DNA of 64,000 bases from Ipomoea triloba (lineage: Eukaryota; Streptophyta; Magnoliopsida; Solanales; Convolvulaceae), in contig NC_044930.1 in the NCBI RefSeq assembly GCF_003576645.1, positions 3,743,691 through 3,807,690 on the forward strand, given 5' to 3'. Positions 38,396 through 50,038 of the stretch are shown one piece after another. The notes beneath the pieces are model-generated. The model was given only the letters and a program-made list of their open reading frames with translations. It ran no database searches and was not told the DNA's origin. A program made the translations under genes and the position numbers. Numbering within the stretch: the stretch's first letter is position 1; each line of letters starts with the position of its first letter.

Positions 38396-39654
38396 CAAAG
38401 CTGATTTCAAAGAAAAAAAAATCTAAATAGTGCTAGTAACGCACCCCCGGGCCCAATTGTGACAGCAACGTGTAGGCGGCGCGAATGGCATATTTTTACA
38501 ATGGGTCTCACATTTCTACGAAAAATAACCTCCTTGAAGGAGGAATTTCTTCCCCCTCTTTTCTTCATGTTGGTCATTTTACTCTCAAAAACTGTAAAAA
38601 AAATCTACTAATATAAAAGCCTTAAACAAACATTTAGTGAACACAATAGTTAATCTAAAGGTCTGTTCGCTAACCTCCTACGTGGCAGTATGAACGCAAG
38701 ACATCGGTTGATGTGTCTCAAGAATCCTAAGATTTCTTTTGGGGAAAAAAGAGGGGGGACATAACTGGTCAAAGCCATGTAGTTTTGCTTTTTTGATATA
38801 TAAATTAAATAAAACAACTTGCTTTGTAGGCTGGGGTGCATGCTGTCTTTTGTATGGAAATCCAGGTGGGGATCTCCTCTTTGCGTGTAAATTACAGCAA
38901 GTGAAAACACAAGGCCAAAACATAGATTTGACATGTGGTTCTCTATCTGTTCCAAGCTTTGGAAAACACAAAAAGTTTTACCCATCAACAATTCATGCCA
39001 ACAGCAAGATTGGAATATGATGGAATGGATGCAACATAACTTTCTTATTGATGAGGAATTTGATTTTTATTAATATTCTTTTGGCTAAGCTTGTAATATG
39101 TTTTTTCTCTAATATAATTTATTTCTCTTATATGATTTGTGAGCTACTCTGTATTAAACAGAAGAGATATTTACTTAAAAAAAAAAAAACAAAAGCGAGA
39201 TTTACTCGTACATATCTATGAATAGTACAGTAGCTACGGTTTTTCTAGCCATTCAAAAAAAAAAAATGATGCCCACATTAACACAAATTAACATTTTACA
39301 AGGTTAAACTTACACTACATTTTTACAATATTTTTACCTCCATTGTAATAATAAAACCCTTTCTATACATTAATTATTTATGAATTAGTAAAACAACAAT
39401 ATCACATTAGCATATAAATATTACCCTTAGCTTTCAAAAATATTGCTCCTTATATCATTATATGTCATGTCTTATTAAATTTATTAAGATTAATAAAGTA
39501 TAGAGCATATAGTACCTTGTAAGGAATCATAAGTGTTTGAAAAATATATATCTAGTAATCCTATTCTATATAATATGGATATGGATTAAAGTTCAATTCA
39601 ATAAGCAAAAATACAAAGTATGTGGGTAAAGAATAAAGCATGATTGGATCCTAT

Positions 39655-39775
39655 TAAATCAAGACCAATTAGGTTTCAAATTTCATTTCTGAGTTGCTTA
39701 TTGACCTTTATACCAAAACCTATTAAATCAAGACCAATTAGGTTTCAAATTTAATTTCTGAGTTGCTTATTGACC
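39655..39775. repeat. Direct tandem duplication of about 69 bp
   Basis: 'cctattaaatcaagaccaat' through 'gagttgcttattgaccttt' occurs twice back to back with a single difference in the core (tttcattt versus tttaattt), so the duplication is recent. Confidence 0.9.
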
Positions 39776-39946
39776 TTTTCTATTTGAGCAGTCAGTTATG
39801 ACAATTTAGACTAGTTTATCTCATTGTAGTCTTTTGTTGGCTAGCTTCACAAAGTGAACTTCACATTTTCATATTGAAAATATAATGCATGCTTTTCTCT
39901 AAATCAAAGGCATGCATAATAAGTACATCAATATCAATAATTTATT

Positions 39947-40550
39947 GGGAAAAGGATCAAATAAACTCTTCAACTTTACTCGAAAGTGCAATTAGGTCCT
40001 TAACTTGTAAAAATTGCAATTAAGTTCATAAACATGTAATTTTGGTGCATTGAAACCCAAAACTCTAATTGCTACATGTAATAGAAGGTCATTAGATTCT
40101 GGTGACGCTCTAGCTTACTCCGGCGATACTCCGTAGATTAATATCGGTGACCGGCAACTTCGAACGGATCGCCGATTGCTTGCCATCTCCAATTCAGATG
40201 CCTAATTGTCGCCTTATCCGGCGACCAGCGGTCACCGGAGAAGGCGACCAACTGTTTGTCTTCTCCACCGGAGAGGGCAATAGTTGTTGCCTTTTTTGTC
40301 GAACAAGTCATCAATTTTTCCCAATCATGGCGCTCATCGATGATTTAGGGCGGTCAATTGGAGACCAACGGTGGTCAACAGACAGTTTGTGGTGGTCAAC
40401 CAACATCTTGTTTATCGATAAATTGGGTTTATTTGTTCAATTTTAATAAGTTGAAGTATTTAACTCCATTTTTTAAAAGTTAATAAAGAGCCTAATTGAG
40501 CCTAATTGCACTTTCATATAAAGTTGAGAGATTTATTTGACCATTTTTCC
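39947..40550. mobile_element. Mutator-like non-autonomous element with 9-bp TSD
   Basis: About 604 bp. Left end gggaaaaggatcaaataaac; right end inverted ggaaaaatggtcaaataaat. The TIRs extend about 50 bp, through 'ctcaactttatatgaaagtg' and 'caattagg'. An exact 9-bp direct repeat taatttatt flanks it at 39938-39946 and 40551-40559, the size made by Mutator-like transposases. The interior is GC-richer (an open frame at 40147-40446 has no recognisable product) and may be captured host sequence. The left arm resembles the tandem unit at 62041-64000. Confidence 0.85.
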
Positions 40551-40668
40551 TAATTTATTTTTAATCTATTGAGGATGAAAATTGAGCATAAGTTGATGGC
40601 GAAGCATGACAATAGAAAAGGTTTTCACCCATAAAGGGCGGTGGAGCATGGTAGGTAGCCATAGTCGC

Positions 40669-40670
<2 letters not shown>

Positions 40671-40743
<73 letters not shown>
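40671..40743. repeat. (GT)n(AT)n compound microsatellite
   Basis: gt repeats followed by about 30 at repeats. Confidence 0.95.
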
Positions 40744-40746
<3 letters not shown>

Positions 40747-41148
40747 GTATTTTGGTGCGTGCAGTGGTTGTATTCAGTGGTCTCCCACTTGATTAATTTG
40801 ATAATTGAAGCAAGGAAGAGGGGTGGGGGAGTGACAGTGGAGTGGCAGTGGCATTGGCATGGCTTTAAAGCCCAAACCCTAACTACAAACGCACTGTCTC
40901 TGTCTGTCTGTGTTTAAAGAGTCTTCCTCTACCCAAAAAGCTTAATTTTATGAGAACAAGACAAATCCATCACTCCAAAATCACCCTAAGCTAGCCTGCC
41001 CTGCAGCTTTTTCTCTACCATTTTTTTGCATTTCCTCACCTGTCTATCATGTGCTCTCTCACTTTCTTCCACATGCACTGATGCACACCTCCACCTCATA
41101 TATGGCTCATGACTATCCCCTTCATAAACAACTTTTTATTTTTTATTT

Positions 41149-41708
41149 AGAGTTAATACCTTTGTGGTTTTCCGAATATGTTAATTTTGTCACCAAATAT
41201 CTTAAACTTTAAAATTGATCATCTATTGTTTTTCAAGTTTCAAAATGTTACCTTCTGAGTTTTAAAATGTAACCAACTGTGGTCCAGTCGTTAATTTGCT
41301 CAGTTTGCATGTGTAAATAAAGAGCGAAAATGCTCTTTCTTGTTATTCTTCCATTTTAAGTAAAAATATAGCATTTGGACCTAGCAAATGCATCTGTTTT
41401 CTTTCCAATAAATGATACCAGAAGGAATTAACAGTTGTTTGGAGAAGAAGAATAGGAAAGAAAGCAAGTGCATTGCTGGGTCCAAAGGCTATATTTTTAC
41501 TTAAAAAATTGGAGAATAACATGAAAAGACATTTTTGCCCTTCATTTACATGGTGCAAACTGAGAAATTAAAATTAACAGAAACTCATCAAAGGACCATA
41601 TATGATCAATTTTAAAATTTAAGACTATAAATGACAAAATCAGCATATTCATCCACCAAAAAAAAAATCAGCATATTCAACTAAGGGATCGCATATGGTA
41701 TTAACTCT
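41149..41708. mobile_element. Long foldback element (arms about 250 bp)
   Basis: Left end agagttaatacctttgtggt; right end inverted agagttaataccatatgcga. The arms pair almost to the centre: 'aagtaaaaatatagcatttg' in the left arm is matched by the complement of 'ggctatatttttactt' in the right. Candidate duplicated target ttttttattt sits at 41139-41148 and, after a 2-base offset, at 41711-41720. Transcripts crossing it would fold into a near-complete hairpin. Confidence 0.75.
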
Positions 41709-42700
41709 TCTTTTTTATTTGTTCATAACATCAGCCTGTCCCAAAGTGCCAAGATCTACGAGGTGATAAATCTAGTCTATGATAGAGTTCAAATTCTCAC
41801 ATTCAATTAGAAATAAGTTATAAGTGACTTTTACTCTTTGTTAACATGTTGATTCATTTAAGAAAGAAAAAAGTATGGTTGAACGCTTTATTTCCTAAGA
41901 TAGTTATTTTTTAGCAAACTTCAATTTTAGTTATTCACTAATAACTATTGAGGCGATATCATATTTAGTTATTTTTATTTAATTTTGTTACTATTAACTA
42001 ATTGTGACGAACAAACAAAAATTAAGGATGTAAATAAACAAAAGAAATAATAAAAATAAACATAATAATAACACAATAGTCAATAAATAAAAGTATAATT
42101 TATTTGTTATTTTCTAGTACAATACAATTAAATCATTATTTGCTCATTGTTTTGCCTTTTCCGTATATATCTTAATATATCTTTTTATTGGATCGTCTTG
42201 TCATTTCATGTGAGACTGAAAAAGGAAGCACAATAAGCCTTTTTTGTTATGTGTGCTTGTTTAGTTGTGTGTGGAAACTTATTTAAGTAGAGTGGTATGA
42301 TATTATTTAACATTATAATATGGTGTAATTGAGTAGGTAAAACATAATTATTATATCTGAAGATCACAAATTTAACTTTTGTTAATATTTTCTCATTCGA
42401 GTCCGTCAATTTTTCTAGTGCAATTTTTTAAAATTATTACATAAAAATGAGATTTATCTAATACAAACCTTTCAAATAGTGATGATAAGTTGGTGAGCCA
42501 AAAAGTGGAGTATGGAAGAGTGTGGTACGGTATTCCAAGTGGAGAATAGAATAGACGCTCCCGACCATGCTATTTGGTTAGGTATGTTGCCCCCTTTTTA
42601 ACTTTTAAGCTTTAACCTAGTAAACGATACATACACATATACATACATACACTGATTGGGAACTTGAATGCTGGATCTGCAGCTCAGCTAGCTTTGCGTG

Positions 42701-42707
42701 TATAAAT
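42701..42707 (+). promoter_or_regulatory. TATA box of MIR166
   Basis: tataaat lies about 85 bp before the 5p arm. Transcription starting near 42733 would just include the hairpin base. Confidence 0.5.
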
Positions 42708-42764
42708 TCTACACCATCATTGTAAAATGATATGAGAGAGAGAGAGAGGGGATTATATTCCATT

Positions 42765-42950
42765 GAAGAAAGGAAAAGGGGTGTTTGGAATGAAGGCTGA
42801 TCCAAGATCTATCATTCCCTCGATCTCATATGCCTCTTCTTCTTCTTCTTCTTAGAGAGAGAAGCCATGGATTAGAGAGAGAGAGACGCCATGGAATTGG
42901 ATTGATCTCGGACCAGGCTTCATTCCTCACGCCTCGCTTTCCACTTTACA
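42765..42950 (+). ncRNA. MIR166: MIR166 precursor (miR166 microRNA gene)
   Basis: The 3p arm at 42908-42928 is a 21-mer starting tcggaccaggcttcattcc and ending tc, matching mature miR166 (as I recall, the variant ending CUC). The 5p arm at 42787-42807 starts ggaatgaaggctgatccaag. The arms pair over 19 positions with three mismatches and leave two-base 3' overhangs at both ends, the expected Dicer product. Pairing continues below the duplex (ggaaaaggggtgttt against cgcctcgctttcc) and above it (gatctatcattcc against ggaattggattgatc). The terminal loop holds a (CTT)n tract and GA-rich repeats. miR166 directs cleavage of class III HD-ZIP transcripts and so controls leaf polarity, vascular patterning and meristems. 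The strand is set by the mature sequence. Confidence 0.93.
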
Positions 42951-44723
42951 CTCATACATTCATGCATCTTCAATTCAATTCCCAGGTTTGTTTCAATTCT
43001 CCTTTTTTAACAATATTTTGCTGGGTTAGTTAGTTGGGGGTTTGATTTTCATTTTTTTTTCTTTTTGGAAGGGGTTTCTTAGCATTAACTTTGAGGTGCA
43101 ACTAAATTAGGCTTTTGATTTGATAACACGCACTAAAGTTACATATTCGATTCTCAGCAGAAAGTAGGACTATTAACCTTTTTAGTATAAGTCGATTAAC
43201 TATGAATAACCGTTACCTGTGCACATCCTACATAGTGACTATTGACTAACCAATGAATACTAAGGTTTTAATAGTAATAGAGAATGTGTTGGTGTATCCA
43301 TTTGCTAACAACCAATGGATACTAATTAGGTTTTAGTAGTAATAGCAAATGGGTTGGTGTAACCATTTCAGGGATATATAACATGTATATTGCTCTTGAT
43401 TTCTCATATGTTTACAAATTATTTTTTATTTTACCCTTTTATTTTTCTTTTCTCATTCGAAATTGTAAATAATGCTATTAAATGTAATAACTTTTTTTAA
43501 TATTAATTTTGCATTTCTTTTTTTGTTCTTGGTGCATGTATTAGTTATTTTTATATATAGTACTCATTATAATTTTACGTGTTAGATATTATTTAATTGT
43601 ACAATGTGGTACATTTAATTAGTATTTATAGGGATTTCAATGTGCATACTGATATAATATCTTTATTTATAGATAGTGTTCCTTGTTAATAAGTCGCTTT
43701 ACTAGTACTACTAGTACTAGAGATAAATGAAAGATACAACACATGTATTTCAAAATATGAAGTATATATTTCAGTGTGAAATAGTATGCACTAAGATGAC
43801 ATCTCTATTATCGTTCTAAATGGACTGTGGATACTACCTTGTAATCATAAGTATTTCTAAAAAGAGTATGTGATGTTTGGTAAATAGTCGTTAGCTGATT
43901 GGGTTAGTAAATTAGTTGTTAGATGATAGTTTTTTTTTTTGAAATCAGTTGTTAGATGATAGTTGATTACATGCAAAATGACTTTCTCAAAAAGTTGATT
44001 GCAAAAACTGTTTTGAGCAGTTTTTTGAATTTTAGCATTTTGAAACAATAAGTTGTTATAAAAAGCTAATTAATCAAACATTAATATTGGTTGTTTAAAG
44101 ATTTAGATTAGGGTGCCTGCATGCGCGCTTAGCTGACTGGTTCAGTAGGTAGTATTTTGGGAGATGAAAAAGATTTTGATTAGAGTTTTGTGTATCTATT
44201 TTTATATGTTAAGTAGTACCATTTGAATGTTTTCTTTTGTTTTTTGGGTGCAACGAAGGGGCATCATGCCCCCGCTAGGGCCTAGGTGATTCTCTTAGTC
44301 ATGGCAGGATTTGCATCAACAAGAAGAAGTTCCCTTAGCCAGCATGAGTAGCTCAACTGATCTTTGAAGTTTGGAAGAAGAGACCAGGAATCGAGTCTTA
44401 TCAGCGGCAGTGTGGAGCAAACTCTCAAAGTGAGAGAGCTTTTGTGCGCAATGAGCAAAGGTCTAGCATATGTATCTGATACATAATTTAAATGTTGTTT
44501 TAGATCAAGATTCACGATGCAAAATATATTCTTTTTCATGGTATAATTTGCGATTAATTTTAACATGGATTAGTTATGCACTTATAGAACTCAAACGATA
44601 TTATACTCTACAAAATGATTGTATCGTTGACCATATATATTTCTTGGCGTGTAGGCTAAGTACTTGATATTAATATTCTTTTGCAAAATGATTGATATCA
44701 TCGATCATAATTAGTAGTATTAA
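42951..44723. other. Region between MIR166 and the coiled-coil gene
   Basis: No supported gene. It contains a pair of short direct repeats (about 43250-43290 and 43308-43350, 'accaatggatactaa...gttttagtagtaatagcaaa') and an hAT-like MITE (43871-44082). The first few hundred bases may belong to the primary miR166 transcript. Confidence 0.6.
43871..44082. mobile_element. hAT-like MITE
   Basis: Left end tgatgtttggtaaatagtcg and inverted right end taatgtttgattaattagc, with an inner 'ttgattacatgcaaaatgac' phrase shared with the element at 8124-8601. An internal 'agttgttagatgatagt' phrase is duplicated. Confidence 0.65.
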
Positions 44724-47253
44724 ATGGATTCGCAGATCGACCATAACATACATCTCCATTTTATTCTACCAAATTCCATGGCCGCAACGGCAACTAGCAG
44801 CGCCGCGGCGAAAATGATGGTTATGTCTAAAATCGAAGCCGCTCATCAATTGATTCACCACGAAAACCATGCCCGTGCCCGCATTGCCGAGAATCTGCAA
44901 AGCAGAAAGGTTTATATTAAGTACATTCTACATTAATCTTTTCTATTTATAGTATTCTTTCCTTTTCATTGCCCGGAAACATTGCCGCCCTTATCCCAAT
45001 TAACTAGTTTCCAACATTGTAGAATGATCGAAAAATATAACTAACAAAACACATGATTTGATTTTTTTTTTTCAGTTGAATTGGTCAGATAGTTAATTTG
45101 CTAATTACAATATTTCAATCCCTTATTATAACTGTTTATTAATTTTCTTGATTTGAAACGGTCAATTATGGATAACCTCTATGCTGGTCTACTTCTAATA
45201 GTTTTAGGGTCACAAGACAAGTTTCACAAAGCACACCACTGACATTAATCTTACGTTTGTTGAATTATTTTAATAAATTATGGTAAATTTTTCAAAAAAA
45301 AAACAGTTGGATAGGGAAAGTTTACTGAGACAGCTAATGTACCTGGTACCAATGGAGTTCTGCTGGTGTAGGAGGACGAGGACGAAGATGAGAATCCAGT
45401 CCGACCAATGGAATCTTCATCAGCTATCCATTATTCCAACACAAGAACAACAACTTCTTAAACAACCTGAATCTGTAAGATACTTCATATATGTTCTTTA
45501 ATTTGTGTTTTTTACTCAATGACCTAGCTAGCTTATACAATAATTACTTTACCCTTTTCATAAGATTAAGAGCCTGATTTACAAGACCCGCCATGGGACC
45601 AAAAGCATGGTGGAGGAGAAGCGGATTTTCAAAGCCATCAAACATGCAACGGACCTGCCGCCCTCGGATAAACAAACCAAGAACAATCATACCATTAAAG
45701 TAAGATTTTTTTTTTGTCCAATGACATTTTGATGAATTATTTTATTAAAGTTTCCATATGTGTGATTGGTGGATCATAATATATATAAAATAATAAAAAG
45801 TTGTACTAAAAATAATAATTAAAAGTTAATTCTATTTTTTGTCTTAGATTTATAGTTGTTAGTCCAATTTTATTCCTTATTTTTTAAATTAAAACACTGT
45901 CATTTCGTCCTAATATTATTGTGACATGATTATTTTTTGTCCTTCGTCAACAAAAATGTTTAAGTGACCTTAAATACAATAGCATTTTGGTCTATTTAGT
46001 TCTAAGTATAATTTTCTTTTTTTTTGGTCCTAGATTTATGTGTTATTCCACTTTTAGTCCTTTTTTTTTCAAAACGTTCCTATTGTTCCTAGCATTATTG
46101 TGTCGTGACTATTTTTTTTGTCTTACGTTAATAATATGTTTAAATGACATTAAAAAATGATGTTATTAACCACTCAAAATCCTCATTAAAAAGTGGAATG
46201 ACAAATATAAATTTAGAAAAAAAATGAATTAACACTTTAGAACTAAATAGACTGAAATAACCTTCCTAAAAAAAATAGACTGAAATAACCTTGTATTTAA
46301 CGTCATTTAAACGATTTTGTTTTGTTGACGGAGGACGAAAAATTGTCATGCTAAAATAATAATAATAGGATCAAAGGGGATGAAAAAAAAAAAAACCAAG
46401 ACTAAAAGTGAACTGAAAACTATAAATCCTAAACAAAAAATGGAATTAATATATGCCTCGAAATGGATGGTCGAGTGAGTGGATGCTCACACGCCCTCTC
46501 AACGTGTGCGGTGGATTCTAACCCATGACCTTTAACATGGCTCTGATACCAAATAAAGCATGTGCTCCATCTCAACTAAAAGGCTAAGCTGATAGTTGGA
46601 CTACACGTATTATATTTATGCTCACATTGTGATGGTACCTTTTAACTGAAATAGAACACAGAAGTTCTTAAATTAGAATATTATGTATATGAAAACACAT
46701 TTGTTGAATTCAATCCCCAACCTAAATCACATTTCTGTTCTCGATCTTGGAACATTTTCTAGGAATTGTTAGGCCCAGTCTTTGCCAGCAGCCCAGCTTA
46801 CCATTAACTAATTAGCACACGGATAAATTTGACCCAACTATTTTTGTTTTTAGAAATATTTGTTTTATAAAATTGTAAATCAAACGAATATTTAATAGTT
46901 AACTTAGCAGTTTGGGCAGGTTGTAAATAGACTGACAATATAACTACAAAATAGAGTAAGAGTTAAAGTTTATCGAGACAACTCTAAACGAATCCGAATT
47001 AGTTTTACAGTTGTGAGAACACCGAAAGTACTAATTAATGTTGGGATGTTTGTGTTGTGTGCAGCCAACATTTGATGAAATACAAGCATTGAGGAAACAA
47101 AAGAGGGCATATAATGCTAATGTGGAGCAACTAAAAGGACAGTTAGAAGCTTCAAATAGGGATATTCTGTCTCTCCAGAATCGATTGGATGACATCAATC
47201 GAAAGAAACACGAAATTTATGAATACATTCTGCAACTTAGAAACCTAGCTTAA
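44724..47253 (+). CDS. Small coiled-coil protein, proton pump-interactor-like
   Basis: Four exons: 44724-44909, 45307-45474, 45565-45699 and 47065-47253. All are in phase 0 and sum to 678 bp, or 225 residues. Exon 3 reads IKSLIYKTRHGTKSMVEEKR, close to the 'hYRIxHGSxPLxEEKxLxREIK' block of plant proton pump-interactor (PPI) proteins. Exon 4, PTFDEIQALRKQKRAYNANV onward, is a heptad-rich coiled coil ending YEYILQLRNLA, like the PPI 'KRDKAYExILELRK' segment. PPI1 binds the regulatory tail of the plasma-membrane H+-ATPase but is about 600 residues long; this protein is much shorter and shows no membrane anchor, so it would be a reduced relative. The start could also be the second ATG at 44778. 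Exon 2 is the least certain, since its residues resemble nothing. Intron 3 (45700-47064) carries a foldback element at 45826-46449. Confidence 0.65.
45826..46449. mobile_element. Foldback element in intron 3 of the coiled-coil gene
   Basis: Left end ttaattctattttttgtctt; right end inverted ttaattccattttttgttta. The arms stay similar for about 200 bp, through 'cgtcaacaaaa' and 'gtttaaatgac'. Both ends are bounded by TTAA (45826-45829 and 46446-46449), which may be the target duplication. It lies inside a transcribed intron. Confidence 0.75.
46450..46600 (-). repeat. Dispersed repeat fragment
   Basis: 'ggtggattctaacccatgac' reads on the minus strand like the box B region of a tRNA-derived SINE. 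It abuts the foldback element. Confidence 0.35.
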
Positions 47254-47504
47254 CACAAATAATCACTAGTATGTATCTTCATTTTGTTTATTCCATTTGT
47301 GTATAAGCAATGGGCTATGTATTTCTCAAGTCTTATTGGATCCGACCCAAGAATTTTATGTATTATCCTAAGACACAAATCAAAATTGGGTTAGTTGAAA
47401 TTGGCACACTTCAGCTTTCTAGACCTGCCCATCTTATCGGTTGGGTTCTCCTATTCTTGATCGATGAAGTTTATACATAGATGTCCCGAAAGAGCTAGGT
47501 CGAC

Positions 47505-47895
47505 CGGGTGGAGCATGACTCTTATACTTAAGATAAGATTATGAGTTTGATTCTTGTCAACACACGCTTTCGATTAAATCCGTTGCATAAGGTTTTCTTA
47601 GTGTAGTTTACTTATTATGTGTGATATGCGAGCTATTACACATGAGCAGGATTTACTCATCAGTATACATCCTAAGATAGCGAATACGAGTTTCTCTCGT
47701 TAGAAAACAAAAAAAAAAAATATTATTGTACATGACAAAAAAATTAACCATAATTTTTGTCAATACATTCTCAAGCGAGTTTACATTGCATAAGATCTTT
47801 ATAGTACGGTTTATCTCTTATGTGTGATGTCCATACTATTATACAAGAGTATGATTTACCAATTAAGTACATACTGACTATGAGTTTTTTTCATC
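47505..47895 (+). repeat. Two adjacent SINE-like family A copies
   Basis: Copy 1 (47505-47700) runs 'aggtcgaccgggtggagcat' ... 'gagtttgattcttgtcaaca' ... 'ttacttattatgtgtgatat' ... 'catgagcaggatttac'. Copy 2 (47755-47895) lacks the head but repeats the rest. The head resembles a tRNA-derived box A. Confidence 0.55.
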
Positions 47896-48155
47896 AATCA
47901 AAAGAATAAAAGAATAGTATAGGACAAATGGATATGTCCAAACAACATGTCACCATGGATTAATATTTTGTAAACATATGTTTGTAAAGTGTCTTTAATG
48001 ACAATAACACACACCCATGACCCATGCTTCTTATGTTTCATCGATGTTATATACATTTGGAAGTAGGGAAAATTACAGAGGGACCAAACATACATAGACC
48101 AGCTGCTCCTATGATACATAATTATACATGTAATTAACAATATATTTTGTGTATT

Positions 48156-48159
<4 letters not shown>

Positions 48160-48191
<32 letters not shown>
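48160..48191. repeat. (AT)n microsatellite
   Basis: About 16 ta dinucleotides. Confidence 0.95.
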
Positions 48192-48194
<3 letters not shown>

Positions 48195-48451
48195 GTATGT
48201 AATCCACATTGCTCCCATGATTCAATCGCTTTGAACCAGGAAACATCCAAGCACACCAAAAAAGTGATCGTTCGGAGAAACAATATTGTCTCAATCTGTT
48301 CCCATTATAAATTGCCTCCTTGCATACAGCCTAAGTTAAGAGAACCTTGTACTCAACAAAAAGTTGCATTTTCAATCAGTTCTGTAAAATCAAGGCGGCC
48401 AATATCATCACCACTTTTTTTATTTTTTATTTTTAATTTAATCTATTATCA

Positions 48452-48550
48452 CGTCAGCAATTTTACCAGTTAGGGCTATTTGATTTAATTGTATCACGTC
48501 GACAAGTTAATCAGTTAGGGCTATTTGGTTTAATTGTATCAAATCGACAA
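48452..48550. repeat. Tandem repeat of about 52 bp
   Basis: 'cagttagggctatttgattt' plus 'aattgtatcacgtcgacaa' repeats about twice, with the third copy truncated. Confidence 0.75.
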
Positions 48551-49849
48551 ATTATTGTAAGAAATATTACAAAAATAATTTCGAAACACGCACAAAAACA
48601 AAATGCTACAAGTTTATAAGTTTGAGTCGTGTGATATTTCATACTTTCCTTAAAATCTTATTTGCTACCTCCAACGTGCTACGAGCATTGTAGCCTAAGT
48701 TTTTTATGACAAAACGAATTGCGATTTAGAATTTGAGCACTCAAATAATAGATCCAGTAAACTAGAACAAAGTTATGAACACAAAAATAATCTCTTGTTC
48801 AACCAAGAGTGTGGTTAGTTTCGTTTAAGTAGGTCGCAGGTGTACGCAAGAATACAGAAATAATCTCTTGCTCAACCAAGAGTTTCGTTAATTTCATTTA
48901 CGTATAGTAAGCGTAGGTACATACGAGTCAAACCGTATGTAGACTGGCTACTCCTAATATGCCTATTTGACTATATTTTTTTTAAATTTTTCCGTCTCTT
49001 AATTGTTCACAAAGTGACTTTTCTTAATTTAACGCTCACAGTACAAAACTCAACAATGTAAAGTCATTTTTATTAATAATTGAATGGCAAAAAGTAATAA
49101 TGCGTAATCATTTTTTCCTAGATAATCTATATATTTTACTTGAAGGGTATACCATAAAATTTCTCAAAACTTGCATTGATGCAATCATTTTTAACTCACC
49201 CCAATCAAACTGCACAAAATTTTAATCGAAGTCCTATTACGCTTTCGTCTTAAAATTATTTAGTTTTAAATATTTACTTTTTGACTTCTTATTATTATTC
49301 AATTAGACTCTTTTTATTTTCAATAATTGTCCGGCCTCTTTTTATAATATCTTCTTATAAGATTAACTCATAATAATATCACCTAATCTATTGATAATCG
49401 ATAAATATAAATATTTTTTTCTTTTTAAAACTTTATTAATAATGTTGCATGACCATGTAAACATTATAGATAAAGATAGGGGATTTTTTTTAAAATTTTT
49501 TTTTGTGTGTGTGTACTCTAAGTTACTAATAGTATATGTTCAGTGCTCAACATAATGTCATCTCAATGGGATTTAAAAAAAAAAAAAAAACAGTTAGTTA
49601 GGTTGTCACAATTAAGAAGTTTGGGTTTCTTGCATCTCATCTTTTGAAATTAAATTTATTTTATTTATTTATATATTTATTTTCAAATTTTTTCTAATTT
49701 TATTACTTAATTAATTGTGGTGGTTTTCCGGCCTGCTTTTTCCGATTTGTTTTATGCCGGCGACGTTTGCCATAATTCTCATTTTAGACTCAGTCATAAG
49801 ATGGAGCCACTATATACAATGATTATATAATTAATAACAAAATTATTGT

Positions 49850-50025
49850 CCCGAAATGGGTGCCCAAGTGGATACATAAAGCATGATGTTTATACATAAA
49901 AATATGAGTTCAATTTTTGTCAACATCCTCTTAGTCGAGCCCATTACCCAAAGTTTTCTTAATGCGTTTTACTTCTCATGTGTGACTTATTACATAGCGG
50001 AATAGAGTTTATAGTCTACCTTCTC
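49850..50025 (+). repeat. SINE-like dispersed repeat, family A
   Basis: Shares with 47505-47700 the order 'gtgcccaagtggatacataa', 'gttcaatttttgtcaacatc', 'gttttacttctcatgtgtga' and 'agtctacc'. Confidence 0.55.
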
Positions 50026-50038
50026 AAGTAAGGCAAAA

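Larger units (their letters stand above)
36900..42640. other. Intergenic region between methionine synthase and MIR166
   Basis: No supported protein gene. It contains (AAT)n at 38356-38394, a roughly 69-bp direct duplication at 39655-39775, a Mutator-like MITE (39947-40550), a (GT)n(AT)n microsatellite (40671-40743) and a long foldback element (41149-41708). Overlapping open frames on both strands near 38650-39020 (93-113 codons) resemble nothing I know. Confidence 0.7.

Noticed and set aside
38650..39020. Overlapping frames of 93-113 codons on both strands
   Set aside because: Neither strand shows a recognisable domain, and the alternatives overlap each other. No TATA, splice or poly(A) arrangement favours one.
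40147..40446. 99-codon frame inside the Mutator-like element
   Set aside because: Not transposase-like and has no recognisable domain; kept only as a possible captured fragment.
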